Made by a program: the position numbers and the translations under genes
NCBI GenBank assembly: GCA_028023455.1
Contig: JAQFVV010000013.1
Span: 4,838,001-4,902,000 of the forward strand
Direction of reading: 5' to 3'
DNA from: Epiperipatus broadwayi
Taxonomy: Eukaryota; Onychophora; Udeonychophora; Euonychophora; Peripatidae
DNA: 64,000 nucleotides
The notes under the pieces: generated by a model
What the model was told of the DNA's origin: nothing
Database searches by the model: none
What the model saw: the letters and a program-made list of their open reading frames with translations, nothing else
Shown: piece by piece, positions 9,691-20,974 of the stretch
How positions within the stretch are numbered: the first letter of the stretch is position 1
Layout of the letters: every line of letters starts with the position of its first letter

Positions 9691-11977
9691 CGCAGCAGGC
9701 CTGGGAACGTTATATCGATATATTTTTTCACAAAATCAGTGCCATCAAGCGATGTACAGTGACTAATTAAACAGTATTGAAAAATTATTTTTATATATGG
9801 GAAATGATATATTTTTGTTTATATTTAATTGATTAGAAAGTTTTTAAGGATAGGCATTAAAGTTAAAAGGTAATTTGTTTTATAGAGAGTTCAAATAGTA
9901 ATAGTTTTTTTAAATTTTTATTTGCTTTCAAGAGTTTAAAAGCAGGAAGAAGGATAAGATAATTATTTATTTAAAAAAAAAAGGAAAAATATTTTATTGT
10001 ATTTTGATATGCAATAATGTATAATAACTGGTCTCTCCCTCCCATTGTTTTTAAACATATAGTAAAATTTATACTAATATTTTTATATTTGTTTAAATCC
10101 TTGTGAAAAAAGCTATATATGTGGTTGAAACTATGTTTTAATTTTCATGATATTAACTTTTTGATTGTAAGTGGTAAATGGAGATTGTAATTTTATTTTT
10201 TTCAATGAACTGTGTTTATCATGATATTAATTCCATTGAGGCTTAGCAGATGTTTTCAAAAATTAACTTTTTGTTAATAAAAGAAAAAAATAATATTAGA
10301 GGATTACTATACAATGTTTATCTAGAGATTTTTCATGATATTGTAATTTTGAGACTGATGAATCAAATATGACTACAATATATTATAATCCATCTTCCCC
10401 ATACAAATTGGAAGCTTTAGTTTGTATAACTGAATTAGAAAATGAGCCAGAAGTTTAAAAAATTGGATATCTCTTTTACCAACTTCAAAATGTTGTTTGT
10501 TAATAAAGAGCAAAATATTTCTAATAAAGTTTTAATTCTAGTGAATATTCATAAGATCAAATAGAACTTTTTAGATTCAAATTAATTTTGGAAGTGCTGA
10601 AAAAAAAAAACAACTATTTAATAAATTAGTCAATATCAGTGATTATAAAATGAATAATTTCTGTTTTATTACAATATACAAATGGTAATGATAGTTTGTC
10701 CAACTGTAAAAAACAGTATTACATTTAGTAATTTGCTTTATTCCTTTGACACTTCAATCTGCATTTATGCAGAAAACATGCATGCATGGTGTCTAATGTT
10801 TATCGATTGTAAACAAAATAAAATAATTATAGTTAGACATTTATCATATTAATTGAATCTTCATTCAGTAATTATTTATTAAAGATGAAATTAATATTTG
10901 ATCAATTTTATTCTATCATTATGAGTCATTATATGATTAGAAAGTGAAGTTTAATATTAATTGAAAATCTATCTTTATTTTCAACCATTATTAATGTACT
11001 TTTCTATGTTCAATCTTGCATGTTTGATTCATAGCATCTCTTGTACACATAAAGTTTCTAATTATTCCTTCTCGCATATTATATTTTAAAATCTTTTGTA
11101 ATCTCTTGGGATCCAGTTTGAGAGAGGTAACGGTCCATATATTGTTATTCTTAAAGCAATATTTCCATCTCATCACCATTTCAGCCTTTTAATTCTTTAT
11201 ATCAAGTTATACCTGTTTATTCCCCCACTCATGTATTTTATTTTTTCCATCTTGCTTTCAACATTCATCTTTTCATACTCTAGTTTTTGTATTGCTCTTT
11301 TGTTAATGTCCAAGTCTCAGATATTTGTGTGCGCATTAGTAAAATACATTTATTAAAAATTTTTCCTTTTGATGTAGATAAGCATATTTTAATATTTTAT
11401 TTTTACCAAAAACAGATTTCATCCAAGCTTAATTCTATAATTAGTTTCATTCACTAATCTTTTAATGATCTCATCAAGGCATTTATATCTGGAAATTACC
11501 AATAAGTGCTTATCCAGTTAAAAGCATTTGAAAGTTTAATAATTACTTGTCAATGTGTTAAATTTATACAACAAATTATCAAGAATTTTATAATCAAAGT
11601 TTTAATAATAATAATATCTATGTCCAAATATGAGTAAAAGATATCAGCAATTGATAATTATCATTGAGCAATTGCTTTATTGTCTCTTTAATATAGTTAT
11701 TATAACTTGTCAAGAAATGTATCATGAAATTTAATAAGCTCTAAAGGCACTATGTACTCGTATAAGTGAAGATATGTAATAATTAATATATTCGTTAATT
11801 TTTGTATCCTGGAGAAGCTTGTAAAGACAATTAAAAATGTAGAAAATGAAAAAAAAAAAAACATTAAAATTTGATACATTTTCTGGTTTTATTTATTTAA
11901 TATCAAAAAAATAAAGGTATTATTAATTTGATAATATTTGCTTTTTATGTAATTATTATTTATTGCTAAACTTTTAG
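9691..11977. other. AT-rich non-coding DNA, probably ATG4 intron
   Basis: It ends at the 3' splice acceptor CTTTTAG before the first ATG4 exon seen (11978). I searched for the preceding ATG4 exon, which should end just before the KKLIYLDPH stretch, and did not find it. The region is probably intronic. Confidence 0.5.
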
Positions 11978-12114
11978 GTAAAAAATTAATCTACTTAGAC
12001 CCTCACACAACACACCCAGTCACTTTTATTGATGATGAAGTAAGTGATGCAACGTATCATTGCAGATTTTCTGGTAGGATGGATGTTATGCAATTGGATC
12101 CATCAGTTGCAATT
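11978..12114 (+). CDS. ATG4B: ATG4B-type autophagy protease, internal exon with catalytic Asp-His
   Basis: An exon bounded by CTTTTAG at the acceptor and GTGAGT at the donor, 137 nt: two bases completing a Gly codon, then 45 codons. The protein runs KKLIYLDPHTTHPVTFIDD, then YHCRFSGRMDVMQLDPSVAI. LDPHTT is the hallmark of ATG4 cysteine proteases. The Asp (11998-12000) and His (12004-12006) are the catalytic pair that works with a Cys encoded further 5', not found in this window. ATG4 cleaves the C-terminus of pro-ATG8/LC3 and also removes lipidated ATG8 from membranes during autophagy. It ends in phase 0 and joins the 23808 exon (GFFCES). The LDPSVAIGFFC stretch fits the ATG4A/B class better than C/D. 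The long introns are lineage-specific. Confidence 0.93.
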
Positions 12115-13349
12115 GTGAGTATTGTTTACAATTGCATATTTAAATTTTATTTTTGTATTCTCTGCTGTTTATATATATATATATACAGTCTTTTTTACTT
12201 GTGGTAGACATATCTCATTTCTGTTCATTTCATAAAAACTTGAATTGTGACTCCAAAGTGGTCATTCTCTCATATTACTAATGGATTTAATGACAGATTA
12301 TTAAACAATCATTAATGGAACAAATGGACATGATTGAACAAACTGTTAAAGACTAAATGATTTTGACATATTATTAATATCTAATTCTCAAAAAATATTT
12401 TCTGAGAGATTGATTCTAATACAGCTATTGCTTAATAACATATTTGGTGATTTGATTGGAAACAATGTAATTGAATTAGAATGCTAAAACATTCAAACTT
12501 GGTAGTGGATATTATTATTATTCATTAAAAGTAAATGGATCTGGAATTAACAAAATTCATATTGAAAAGAAAAATGTGCATCCTTATGAAATTGCAAACC
12601 CATTTTTTTTTTTTTAATATAAGAATATTCAAATAGAATGAAATAAAAGATATACCATAAAATTAAAATTTTATTTGCTAAATTTGTTTTCCTAATGACT
12701 TGAATTATGTTTGAGCTATGATACCTGGACCATCTTAGATGTTCCATTGTGTTTATAATATTTTCAGGGACAAATTTTGAATCAAAATCATATAAACTAC
12801 TTTCTGATAAAGAAAAAAATGTATACAATTAGTCTTTTATTCTTTTTAATTTTCAATTGGTAAATATATTTAGTCAAATAGGATAGATAGTTTCACTGTG
12901 GTGGAGGTAAAAGTATATAACATTTCTAATCATTAACTCAGTGACCCAATTTTGATGATTATTAGAGTTAGGTAATGTACTATTTGGATGTAACTGTAAT
13001 TGATCTTGTCATGATAATCATATTTATTATCCATTTTATGGACCAATACAAAATATGCTCTTCTATACAAAGAATGGATAATAAGGAGAGATGTAAAATA
13101 TGCTCTTTTATGTGTAGATAATTACACTGAAATGAACAAATATATGGAAGATAGAAAAAAAATCCATGCTTTATGATAACAATGTTTAAAGCCCTTGCAA
13201 TCACTTGTATTGGAAATGCTGTTTATAGTAATTAAATGAAAGATTTTATGGTTGTTTTCTCATCCCTGGTGTTCGCCTTGAGATGTCACTATTTCAAGGT
13301 TAATTCCTAGAAATATACCGTTTCACCAGCCTTTACCCAACAAAAGAGG
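12115..13349 (+). other. ATG4 intron, AT-rich, no gene
   Basis: First part of the 11.7-kb intron between the exons at 11978 and 23808. It starts with the GTGAGT donor and shows AT-repeat tracts only. Confidence 0.6.
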
Positions 13350-13545
13350 AATTTTTCTATGTTATAAACGCAGAAAAGAGTCCTTACGTTATGTTGGATG
13401 GAGGAGGTGGTGGCGGCAACAGAAGCCAACGCAAAGAGACTTCTTTCTATGATAAAACACAGAAAGAGTTCCCGACGGCTGCCGGTTATGGCTTTTTTCT
13501 ATGCTAAAAGCAAAGAGAAAGAAATGCCTTGATTGGCTGCCATAG
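13350..13545. repeat. Short irregular repeats, TTTCTATG...GCAGAAAGAG units
   Basis: Three related units (starting about 13356, 13442 and 13496) share TTTCTATG, TAAAA and a CAGAAA/GAGA stretch. This GC-richer block sits just upstream of the Jockey-like fragment and might be part of its insertion. Identity uncertain. Confidence 0.4.
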
Positions 13546-13559
13546 TAGTTGATTTTGTT

Positions 13560-14454
13560 CATCATTTTCTCATAATTTCAAAAGCCAAATTGATGACTCC
13601 ACAATTGATCAGGTGCACAGAATTACAAACATAATTGAGCAGGCGCTAGAGGAAAAGAAAGTCTGCTCTGCCGTGTTCTTGGATGTTGCAAAGGCATTTG
13701 ACAAAGTATGGCATAAAGGCCTAATATATAAACTTGAGAAGCTTTTCCCTGCACAGTATACAGAAATACTACAATCCTATACACTAGTGATATACCCACA
13801 TTTAGAGATAGTACTGTTACTACATTTGCAGTTGATACTGTAAACCTGGCGGTTGCGGGCAACTGTGTGGAATCAACAAAAAAACTACAAATTGCTACTA
13901 CCGAGATACATTACTGGACCAAGAAATGGCGAATAAAACTTAATGAAAATAAATCTAGGCATGTAGATTTCACCAACAAGAATGAACACAGTCCTGTATA
14001 CATAGGTCAACAAGTTATTCCTCCTGGGAATACAGCCAAATATCTGGGCATGACACTAGACGCTAAACTCCGATGGAAACAACATGTCAAAAATAAACAA
14101 GTAGAGTTAAATATAAAATATAGGAAGATGTACTGGCTAATGAATCAACATTCAGTGTTGTCAATACACAATAAAATATTGCTCTACAAACAAGTCCTCA
14201 AACCAGTATGGACTTATGGTATACAGCTATGGGGCTGTACCTGCCAGAGCAACAAAAACATCATACAGAGATTTCAAAATAAAGTACTACATGGCATTGT
14301 TTGGGATGGAAACAGTAAATCCAGGTAATTGAAAAAATAGCTCAAAAACAGACTTCACAAGCACGTTAATGCCAAGGCTCGTAAACTTCTAAACAAAGAA
14401 GGCATGGTTAGAAGACTGAAAAGAGTCAAGCCTCTTGATCTGGTGAAATCTAGC
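13560..14454 (+). pseudogene. Jockey-like LINE reverse transcriptase, 5'-truncated and internally deleted
   Basis: The fragment begins within the RT finger/palm with HRITNIIEQALEE and the first catalytic block SAVFLDVAKAFDKVWHKGL. After LQSYT, about 30-35 codons expected in this clade are missing, including the PQGSVLGP block. Reading then resumes in another frame with SDIP and FAVDTVNLAV, where the family has FADD, so the second catalytic block is altered. The thumb and C-terminus follow: WTKKWRIKLNENKS, AKYLGMTLDAKLRW, KQVLKPVWTYGIQLWG. A shifted frame ends in RRLKRVKPLDLVKSS and a stop near 14456. Start and end are those of a typical 5'-truncated LINE copy lying in the ATG4 intron. Confidence 0.88.
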
Positions 14455-14899
14455 TAAGCATAATAATGCTTAAGTACACAATAATAAAGTGTATCAGTTG
14501 ACAAATAAAACTAGTTAATTGTCACTGGATAATTACTAGCATTTAGAACTGATCTTAGAGATGAATTGCTAATTGGTTACGACCAGATCGCAATAGCCTT
14601 TAATAACAAAAAAAAATTTTTTTCCGTAATAGTAGAATATCTATTTTCTCTGTAGTTTCGTGTGAGAGTGTGTGTATTTGAAGCAGTCGTAGTTTTTTAA
14701 AATTTGATAAGATGTCTATTTTTTTTAATGTGTTGTAACTTACTTTACTGTTGTAAGTTTAGTAATAATGTCCTGAAGATTCCATTACGAATGGATAACC
14801 CTCAAAAATTGCTTTTAAGGGTGCGGAAGGGTAAAAAATTTGAAGGATCATGCGAAAAGTACCGTTTTTGCGAGAATTCGTCTATGACCAGTTACTTTT
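14455..14899. other. Non-coding, LINE 3' region or flank
   Basis: AT-rich. It contains a perfect 7-bp hairpin (TTCCATT / AATGGAT) near 14780-14797 and no coding support. The open frame at 14704-14940 has no recognisable domain. Confidence 0.4.
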
Positions 14900-15425
14900 G
14901 CTATATATATACGCACAAACAAAAAAAACCCAGTGTCTAATTATTAGTAATTACTTGTCCAAAAAATAAAATTAGTCGGGTATTATTATTTTTTTTGTTA
15001 CATTTATTATTTCAAAATAAGATTAGTTTTTATATCTACACACTAACAAAAACAACCCAGTTCCTGATTAATTACTGTCTTTAAAAAAAAAAAAAAAAAA
15101 AAGCAAATTCAACGGGGTTGGATTTTTTCAATGGAGTATTTGAATTACGGTGTGTTTGTTTTTATATATACACAAGATTTACCAAAAAAAAAAAGAAACC
15201 CACTTTCTGATTAATTACTGTCGAAAGAAACGCAAATTAGTCGGCTATCATTTTAGTATTTCAATAATGATACCCTTTTTATATAGACAGACTTAACAAA
15301 AATAACCCACTTTCTGATTCATTACTGTCGTCGTCCCCCCCAAAAAAAAAACGGAAATTGGTCGGGTATCATTTTTCAATTGTGTCTTTCAATGACGGTC
15401 CTTATTAATAGTAGTCGGGTATCAA
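14900..15425. repeat. Tandem array, ~110-145-bp units
   Basis: Four imperfect units share a run of ACAAAAACAACCCA, then CTGATTAATTACTGTC, an A run, AAATTAGTCGGGTATCATT and a TATATA-ACACA stretch. The core is shared with the 9.1-9.7 kb array. No coding content. Confidence 0.7.
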
Positions 15426-15469
15426 TTCTAAATTGTAGTATATAAATTATATTACTTTTGATAGATTTA

Positions 15470-15970
15470 GATTTACATCTTGCTTTTTTAATAAAATGAT
15501 TGTTTTACTCTTGACCAAAAATACCGTAACTTTAAAAAAAGACACACATAAAGTCCAAAAAAAATGAGAAAAAGCCCCGTAACTTTAAAGACACACACAC
15601 ACAAACTAAAAAACAATCTAAGATTAATAGACATTGATTTATTACGTCTTGCTTTTGAATCAAATTATTGATTTACTCTTGCAAAAAAAATACTGTAACT
15701 TTAAAAAGACACACATAAAGTCCAAAAAAAAAAATTTCAAAAAGGCCTGTAACTTTAAAGACACACACACAAACTCAAAAACAAGATAAGATTAATAAAC
15801 ATTTACTTATTACATCTTGCTTTTGAATAAAATTATTGATTTACTCTTGCAAAAAAAGAGACCGTAACTTCAAAAAGACACACGTAAAGTCAAAAAAAAA
15901 AAAAATTAGAAAAACACTGTAACTTTAAAGACACACAAACTCAAAAACAATATAAGATTAATAAACATTT
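15470..15970. repeat. Three-copy tandem array, ~165-180-bp units
   Basis: Each unit has TTACATCTTGCTTTTGAATA, ATTTACTCTTGC, a (C)CGTAACTTTAAAAAGACACA segment and a second TGTAACTTTAAAGACACACA segment. Units start near 15473, 15637 and 15817. The array is followed at 16077 by the end-like segment shared with 9698. Confidence 0.75.
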
Positions 15971-17309
15971 ATAAAAATGAAAAAACTAACATCATATAAT
16001 AGTATTAGTTAGTAGAATATTTTATTACAAATCTAAGAAATCAGATCTTTTTATATCAAATCGATCATTTAGGTCTGGCCCGGAATCGTTATATGTATAT
16101 GTTTTTGATTAGCATCAACGCCATCCTGTGGGAACACCAGGAATGAGAAAACAACCAATTTTATTAGTATAAGGAGATCATTTTATTTTTAAGTCATTTT
16201 CTGTCTAATGATTATGAATGGATTGTAGAAATTTAATGATTAAATTGAATGACAAGAATGCAGGTAAATTATTTAAGAAGTTAAAAAAAAAATCTGTGTG
16301 ACTATTAAGGCTGAACATATGCATGTCAGATTTGCAACCACCAAGACAAATTAGGCTATGTAATGAATTTATGAGACTACCAAATTAAACTGTAAAGCTT
16401 TGTAATATAATGTTGAACTATTGCTGCAGTATCCAAAAAATAGAAAACAGTGAATCAATACCACCAGCTGTGAAGTTAACAGACTAGGATGAGGCTTTGG
16501 CATAAGAAAAACTTCTTTTTATTTACAGTCAGTTATATGATAAGATAGATAATCAACATAGTTGTAAATAAAGTTGAAATCATTAATTCCTTTTTTTTAA
16601 TGAATAAAATATTTGATTTACATTGACAGTAAGAATCTTATACATAATCTTATGACTCATAGATGTTAATAATAATACTAAATCCTACTATTTGGATAAA
16701 GAGATCACCAAAATTAAACATAAACTATAATAAACCTATGGATATGGAAACTTAATGCTTAATAATAAAAAATAATTTTTGAGATTTCACATTTAAATCC
16801 AAATAACAGAGATGAAACAAGATAGAAGAAAAAATATAATTTTAATTCTAATCGTAAATTATACTAATGATCAGACCTAGCTATATTTCTAAAAATTATA
16901 GTCTTCTTTTCAGATCACTAAATTACTCCTAATTAACTGAAGGGAAATTAGATTCTCTATGCATTAAGTATGTTAGGTTTAAACCAGAGGATCACCCAAT
17001 ACTGAGAAATCTATGGGAAGATATTTTACACCATCAGCATTATTTAATTTTAAATGGTAAGAATTTATGAGAAGAGAGACAAGAGGCTAGATTAATAAAT
17101 AACTACAAAAAAAAATTATTATGCGATAATATTCATTGGTTAAACTACCATAGCATTAAGGTATACAAAATATTAAAGACACCATTACATTAAATTATAT
17201 AATGTAAATAAATACATAAATAAAATTATTCTGAATTTTACCATCCTTCAGGTGATCAGACTTTCATTATTAAAAGTTTATTAGAGTCTCTGGTTAAAAA
17301 TCCTTTTTG
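15971..17309. other. ATG4 intron, AT-rich
   Basis: Non-coding, apart from the segment at 16077-16132 that resembles 9698-9752. No gene seen up to the target duplication of the LTR element at 17310. Confidence 0.5.
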
Positions 17310-17314
17310 TTAAG

Positions 17315-18083
17315 TGCTATGTCCAGCCTTCTATACTATTGGACATTTTTTCTGTGAACTTAACCATTCCAGACTCATTTAATGATAAGAATTCCCTAGT
17401 AATGTCACAACTCTATTAGGTTTAGATTAAATGCAGTTTAATAATTAAAATATTCTTAGCAATATCTAAGCCCATAAGCTTACATAATTCATACTATAGA
17501 TCAATATGGACCAGTAAGAGTTCTAGCTGGCTGTTAACACCTTCAGAGGCCAGCTTTCCATACTTGAAGACCCTTGGCATATGGATGAAGTTCTGCACCT
17601 GTTTATAACTTCATGTGCATAGGTGAAGCCCAAGAATCAAGTGTCTTTTTCTTGATCCAATTTGCACTGAGTTCATTCCCTGAAGTTGATTGGCTTGTAT
17701 TCCCGTCCATCCGCTCAGGTGATTCTTCTTTTTGCTACTCCATGCTGGATACAAGAATTTAAATCATTATCTCTCTATCTTTAATTAATGAGTTATTTTT
17801 TAACTTATAGTTTATCTCATGAAGGAAATCTAAATCAAATTCCTTTATTTGTTTTATATCTCATTATCATACTGAATTCTACCCTTATTAATTAAACCAT
17901 TTGTGCTTTTATAAAATAATATTTTTTTCTAATCTTAAGAATTATAAATAACTTTTATTTCCTATTTTAAAAGAATCAGTCTTTTAAAATTCTTTAATTT
18001 ATTTAAACTTATTACTTATTTTCATTAGTAATTTGTAACTATATACAGTATGTATACGCATTTAAGCATAAACATACATATCA
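17315..18083 (-). repeat. 3' LTR of the Gypsy-like element
   Basis: It aligns along its length with 20183-20969, with substitutions and small indels. It starts TG and ends CA on the element strand and is flanked externally by TTAAG. The divergence shows the insertion is not recent. Confidence 0.9.
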
Positions 18084-18287
18084 TTACTTTCTTCAAGTTC
18101 AGAGATCAGGTTTTAATCTCTGAACTTAGTGCATAGTCATTAAGATACGTGTTTCTTTTTTTTTTTTTCTTTTAGCATGCTGTTGTGAATTATGTTCTAA
18201 CTCACTTGATGCATTATTTGGAAATGTATTTGTTTGTAAATCACAATCATTCTTTTTGTTTTTCGGCATGTCTATGTTATTATCTGG

Positions 18288-18488
18288 TCACCAGATATCA
18301 CTAAGAACTAGAGCTTTTGCTCTGCCAATGTCCAGCTGAATATGCTGCCTACCCTTGACTGATTTCAGTGTACAATCACCTTTTATAATGTAGTCTTTTC
18401 TTACTGTCAGTTGCTTCTGGGAATTCCATAGTTCTTTGTGAAGGAAACTGGGACATTGCTTCAGCCAGCCATCTCTAATCTGCTTCAT
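18288..18488 (-). pseudogene. Pol remnant: linker between RNase H and integrase
   Basis: The frame reads KQIRDGWLKQCPSFLHKELW, then QLTVRKDYIIKGD. This matches the conserved stretch between RNase H and integrase in Gypsy polyproteins (I.NGWP...W..R.EL...G.L..G). No RT, RNase H or integrase core is recognisable between this and the protease, so most of pol is deleted. Confidence 0.6.
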
Positions 18489-18679
18489 AATCCATTGGTA
18501 GCCATCATCCTCCTCTGTCCAATGAGCTACAGTTTTGTGTTTTACTCTTGATTTCAGTATATCTTTGTACTTAGTTTCTTTATGTTTCTGGTCACCATGA
18601 ACCTTCTCTGATCTGCTTTTGTTAATTACTTGCTGCTGGAAAGGTTTTTGCTCTCAGAGTATCTCTATTTTACCCAAAT

Positions 18680-19075
18680 TCACCGTAACCTGCTAGTAAA
18701 GTTTTTTTCTCCCAGGGCTATTTTTTTAGTAATTGTTATTTTTACTCTCATTTCACTGAACCAGTATCGTCCTAATATGGAGTTGATAGGGGCATGTACT
18801 ACATATAGTGGTAGTATATTAATTTTGCTCTGATTTCCATGTATTGGTGCTTCAATTATACCCTTTATTCTAATGGTGTTACCATTCATATCTAATACCT
18901 TTAAGTCGGTTTTTTGGCTGTATCTTTTCCTACCCTTGGAATTAACAGTATATCAATCGTAGACTGATATTAATGATACTCCGCTATCACTATCAAACTT
19001 CATGACAATAGGCTAATCACATATTTTAATTTTGATTATTTTATCATTTTCTGTTGTTGCCATTTTTTTAATATT
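18680..19075 (-). pseudogene. Gypsy-like aspartic protease domain, broken
   Basis: MKFDSDSGVSLISVYD is the active-site region, where the usual (D)(T/S)GA motif is changed to DSDSGVS. After an in-frame stop come VLDMNGNTIRIKGIIEAPI, then PINSILGRYWF, the ILGRDW-like C-terminal block of retroviral-type proteases. It lies directly downstream of the zinc knuckles, as expected for gag-pro-pol order. Confidence 0.7.
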
Positions 19076-19140
19076 AGTCAAATGCTTTTCCCAACCCTTT
19101 ATTATATGGTTATTACTATTAGTATCATTTCTATCTACGC

Positions 19141-19805
19141 TGAATTTTTTTTTGCACATACTTTCCATATGTCCTCTTTTGTTGCAGCATTTATAGCATT
19201 CACATCTGTAATAAATGGCCTTGTGACTTTTTTACCACAGCAAAAGCATATAAATGAGTTTTTGCTGATATCAATTTTCTCTTTAGTGTTTGACAATTCT
19301 TTTTTAATGGTTTTATAAACGTCTATTTGTGATTTGCTATTACTCTTAAACTCGGTGAATATTCGAGATTTATCAAGCATGAGTTCATAAGCTATCTCAC
19401 ATTTTATAGTCTCTATATAATTTGAATCGCTAACGGCCAATAATTGTTGCCATAAACTATCATTATATATATACCAGTCAGAAAGTGTTCCGGAAGGGCT
19501 TTGTCTAGAAAAGATCCATAGATGCAATTCTTTGCTAAATTACGAAGAGCACTATCATCATCTTTTATACGTTCATCCCTATCTTGGTACCGATCTCGGA
19601 ATTGTAGTCTAGCGACAGACCTAGAGGGTTGGGAATTAAAGTGATTTGACAAACAATCTTTAACCTGAGTACATGAACAATCTTCAGGAGAGGTTCTGTG
19701 AGCCTGTTGGCTATTTTAGTAACTTCTTTTCCAGCAAAGCATAATAATGAAACAATCTTATACTTATCAACTTTAACTTTATTAATGAATAAATATTTTT
19801 CCACA
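19141..19805 (-). pseudogene. Gag capsid and zinc-knuckle region, frameshifted
   Basis: Minus-strand frames give EKYLFINKVKVDKYKIVSLL, a Gag matrix/capsid start, then QFRDRYQDRDERIKDDDSAL and NLAKNCIYGSFLDKALPEHF, a typical Gypsy capsid tail. A double zinc-knuckle region follows near 19265-19145: CFCCGKKSHK and then CYKCCNKRGHMESMCKKK. The second has one residue too many between the second Cys and the His. At least two frameshifts are needed to connect these parts. Confidence 0.75.
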
Positions 19806-20182
19806 TGTTGAACATACAGGGGTCAACTACTTGACTAACTGATATCAAATTCACCTATATTCAATTGCATTTTTAATGAATCTTTATGCATCAATATAAC
19901 CTTTTACTTTTGATTCCTTAATTCGAATCAATTAACTGAGTGCACTTTGATCTGAGTGTAACTCTGAAGGGTTTCAAACTACTGTAAATTCACTTATAGT
20001 TTCAAACTTTGAACAGCCTCTGTACTATGTGTCGACTGGGATACATTTGACTTTTCCTATTCAAAATGCATGCTGCGTTACCCTTGTGGATACAGACCAT
20101 TGAGGTTTGTATCAAGACTGTTAGTGCCAATTGCTAGCACTGACCACAGGTTTATTATCAAGACTGTGTAACTGCACCAATT

Positions 20183-20969
20183 GCTATGTCCAGCCTTCAT
20201 ACTGTTGGACACCTATTCTGTGAACTCTATTGTTCCAGACTTATTTAACGATAAGAATTTCCCAGTAATAACACAAATCTTATTAGATTTAGATTAAATG
20301 CAATTTAATAATAAATATTCTTAGCAATATCTAACTACATTACAAATTATATATACATCATATACATTGTATATATATACCTAAGCTGTAGGCATACATA
20401 AATCATATTATAGATCAATACGACCCGTAAGAGTTGTAGCTGGCTGTTAACATGTTTGGAGGCCAGCTCTTCATATATGAGTGACGTTCTGCATCCACTT
20501 ATAAGTCCCTGTGCACAAGTGAAGCTCCAAGAATCAAGTGTTCTTTTCTTGATCCAATTTGCACTGAGTTCATTCATTGTCTCTGAAGTTGATTGGCTCA
20601 TATTTCCGTCCACCTGCTCAAATGATTCTTCTTTTTACTATTCCATGCTGAATACAAGAATTTAAATCATTATCTCTCTATCTTTAATTAATGAGTTATT
20701 TTTTACTTTATAGTTCTTCTCATGAAGGAAGTCTAACTCCAATTCCTTTGTTTTATATCTCATTATCATACTAAATTCCACTCTCATTAATTAAACTGTT
20801 TCTGCTTTTATAAAATAAACTTTTTTTCTAATCTTAAATATTGTAAATAACTTATATTTCCTATTTTAAAAGAATCAGTTTTTTAAAATTTTTTAATTTA
20901 TTTAAACTTATTATTTATTTTCATTAGTAATTTATACCTATAGGCATTTAAGCACACACATACATATCA
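20183..20969 (-). repeat. 5' LTR of the Gypsy-like element
   Basis: The partner of 17315-18083. It ends GGACATAGCA on the element strand, followed after two bases by a TGG-starting putative primer-binding site. It is flanked externally by TTAAG. Confidence 0.9.
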
Positions 20970-20974
20970 TTAAG

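Larger units (their letters stand above)
17315..20969 (-). mobile_element. Gypsy-like LTR retrotransposon, deleted, with 5-bp target duplication
   Basis: Two LTRs in the same orientation (20183-20969 as 5' LTR and 17315-18083 as 3' LTR, minus-strand element) both read TGATATGTATG...GGACATAGCA, so they have TG...CA ends. TTAAG occurs immediately outside both ends (17310-17314 and 20970-20974), a perfect 5-bp target duplication. The internal part carries Gag, zinc knuckles, aspartic protease and a pre-integrase linker, but RT and RNase H are missing. A purine-rich stretch lies just inside the 3' LTR (GAAGAAAGTAA, near 18084-18095). TGGTGCAGTTACACAG two bases inside the 5' LTR is a plausible primer-binding site. 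The element sits in the ATG4 intron on the opposite strand. Confidence 0.9.

Noticed and set aside
14770-14800. CTGAAGA followed by a 7-bp hairpin
   Set aside because: GAAA is missing (TAAC) and there is no cleavage-site strand. It looks like a chance hairpin.
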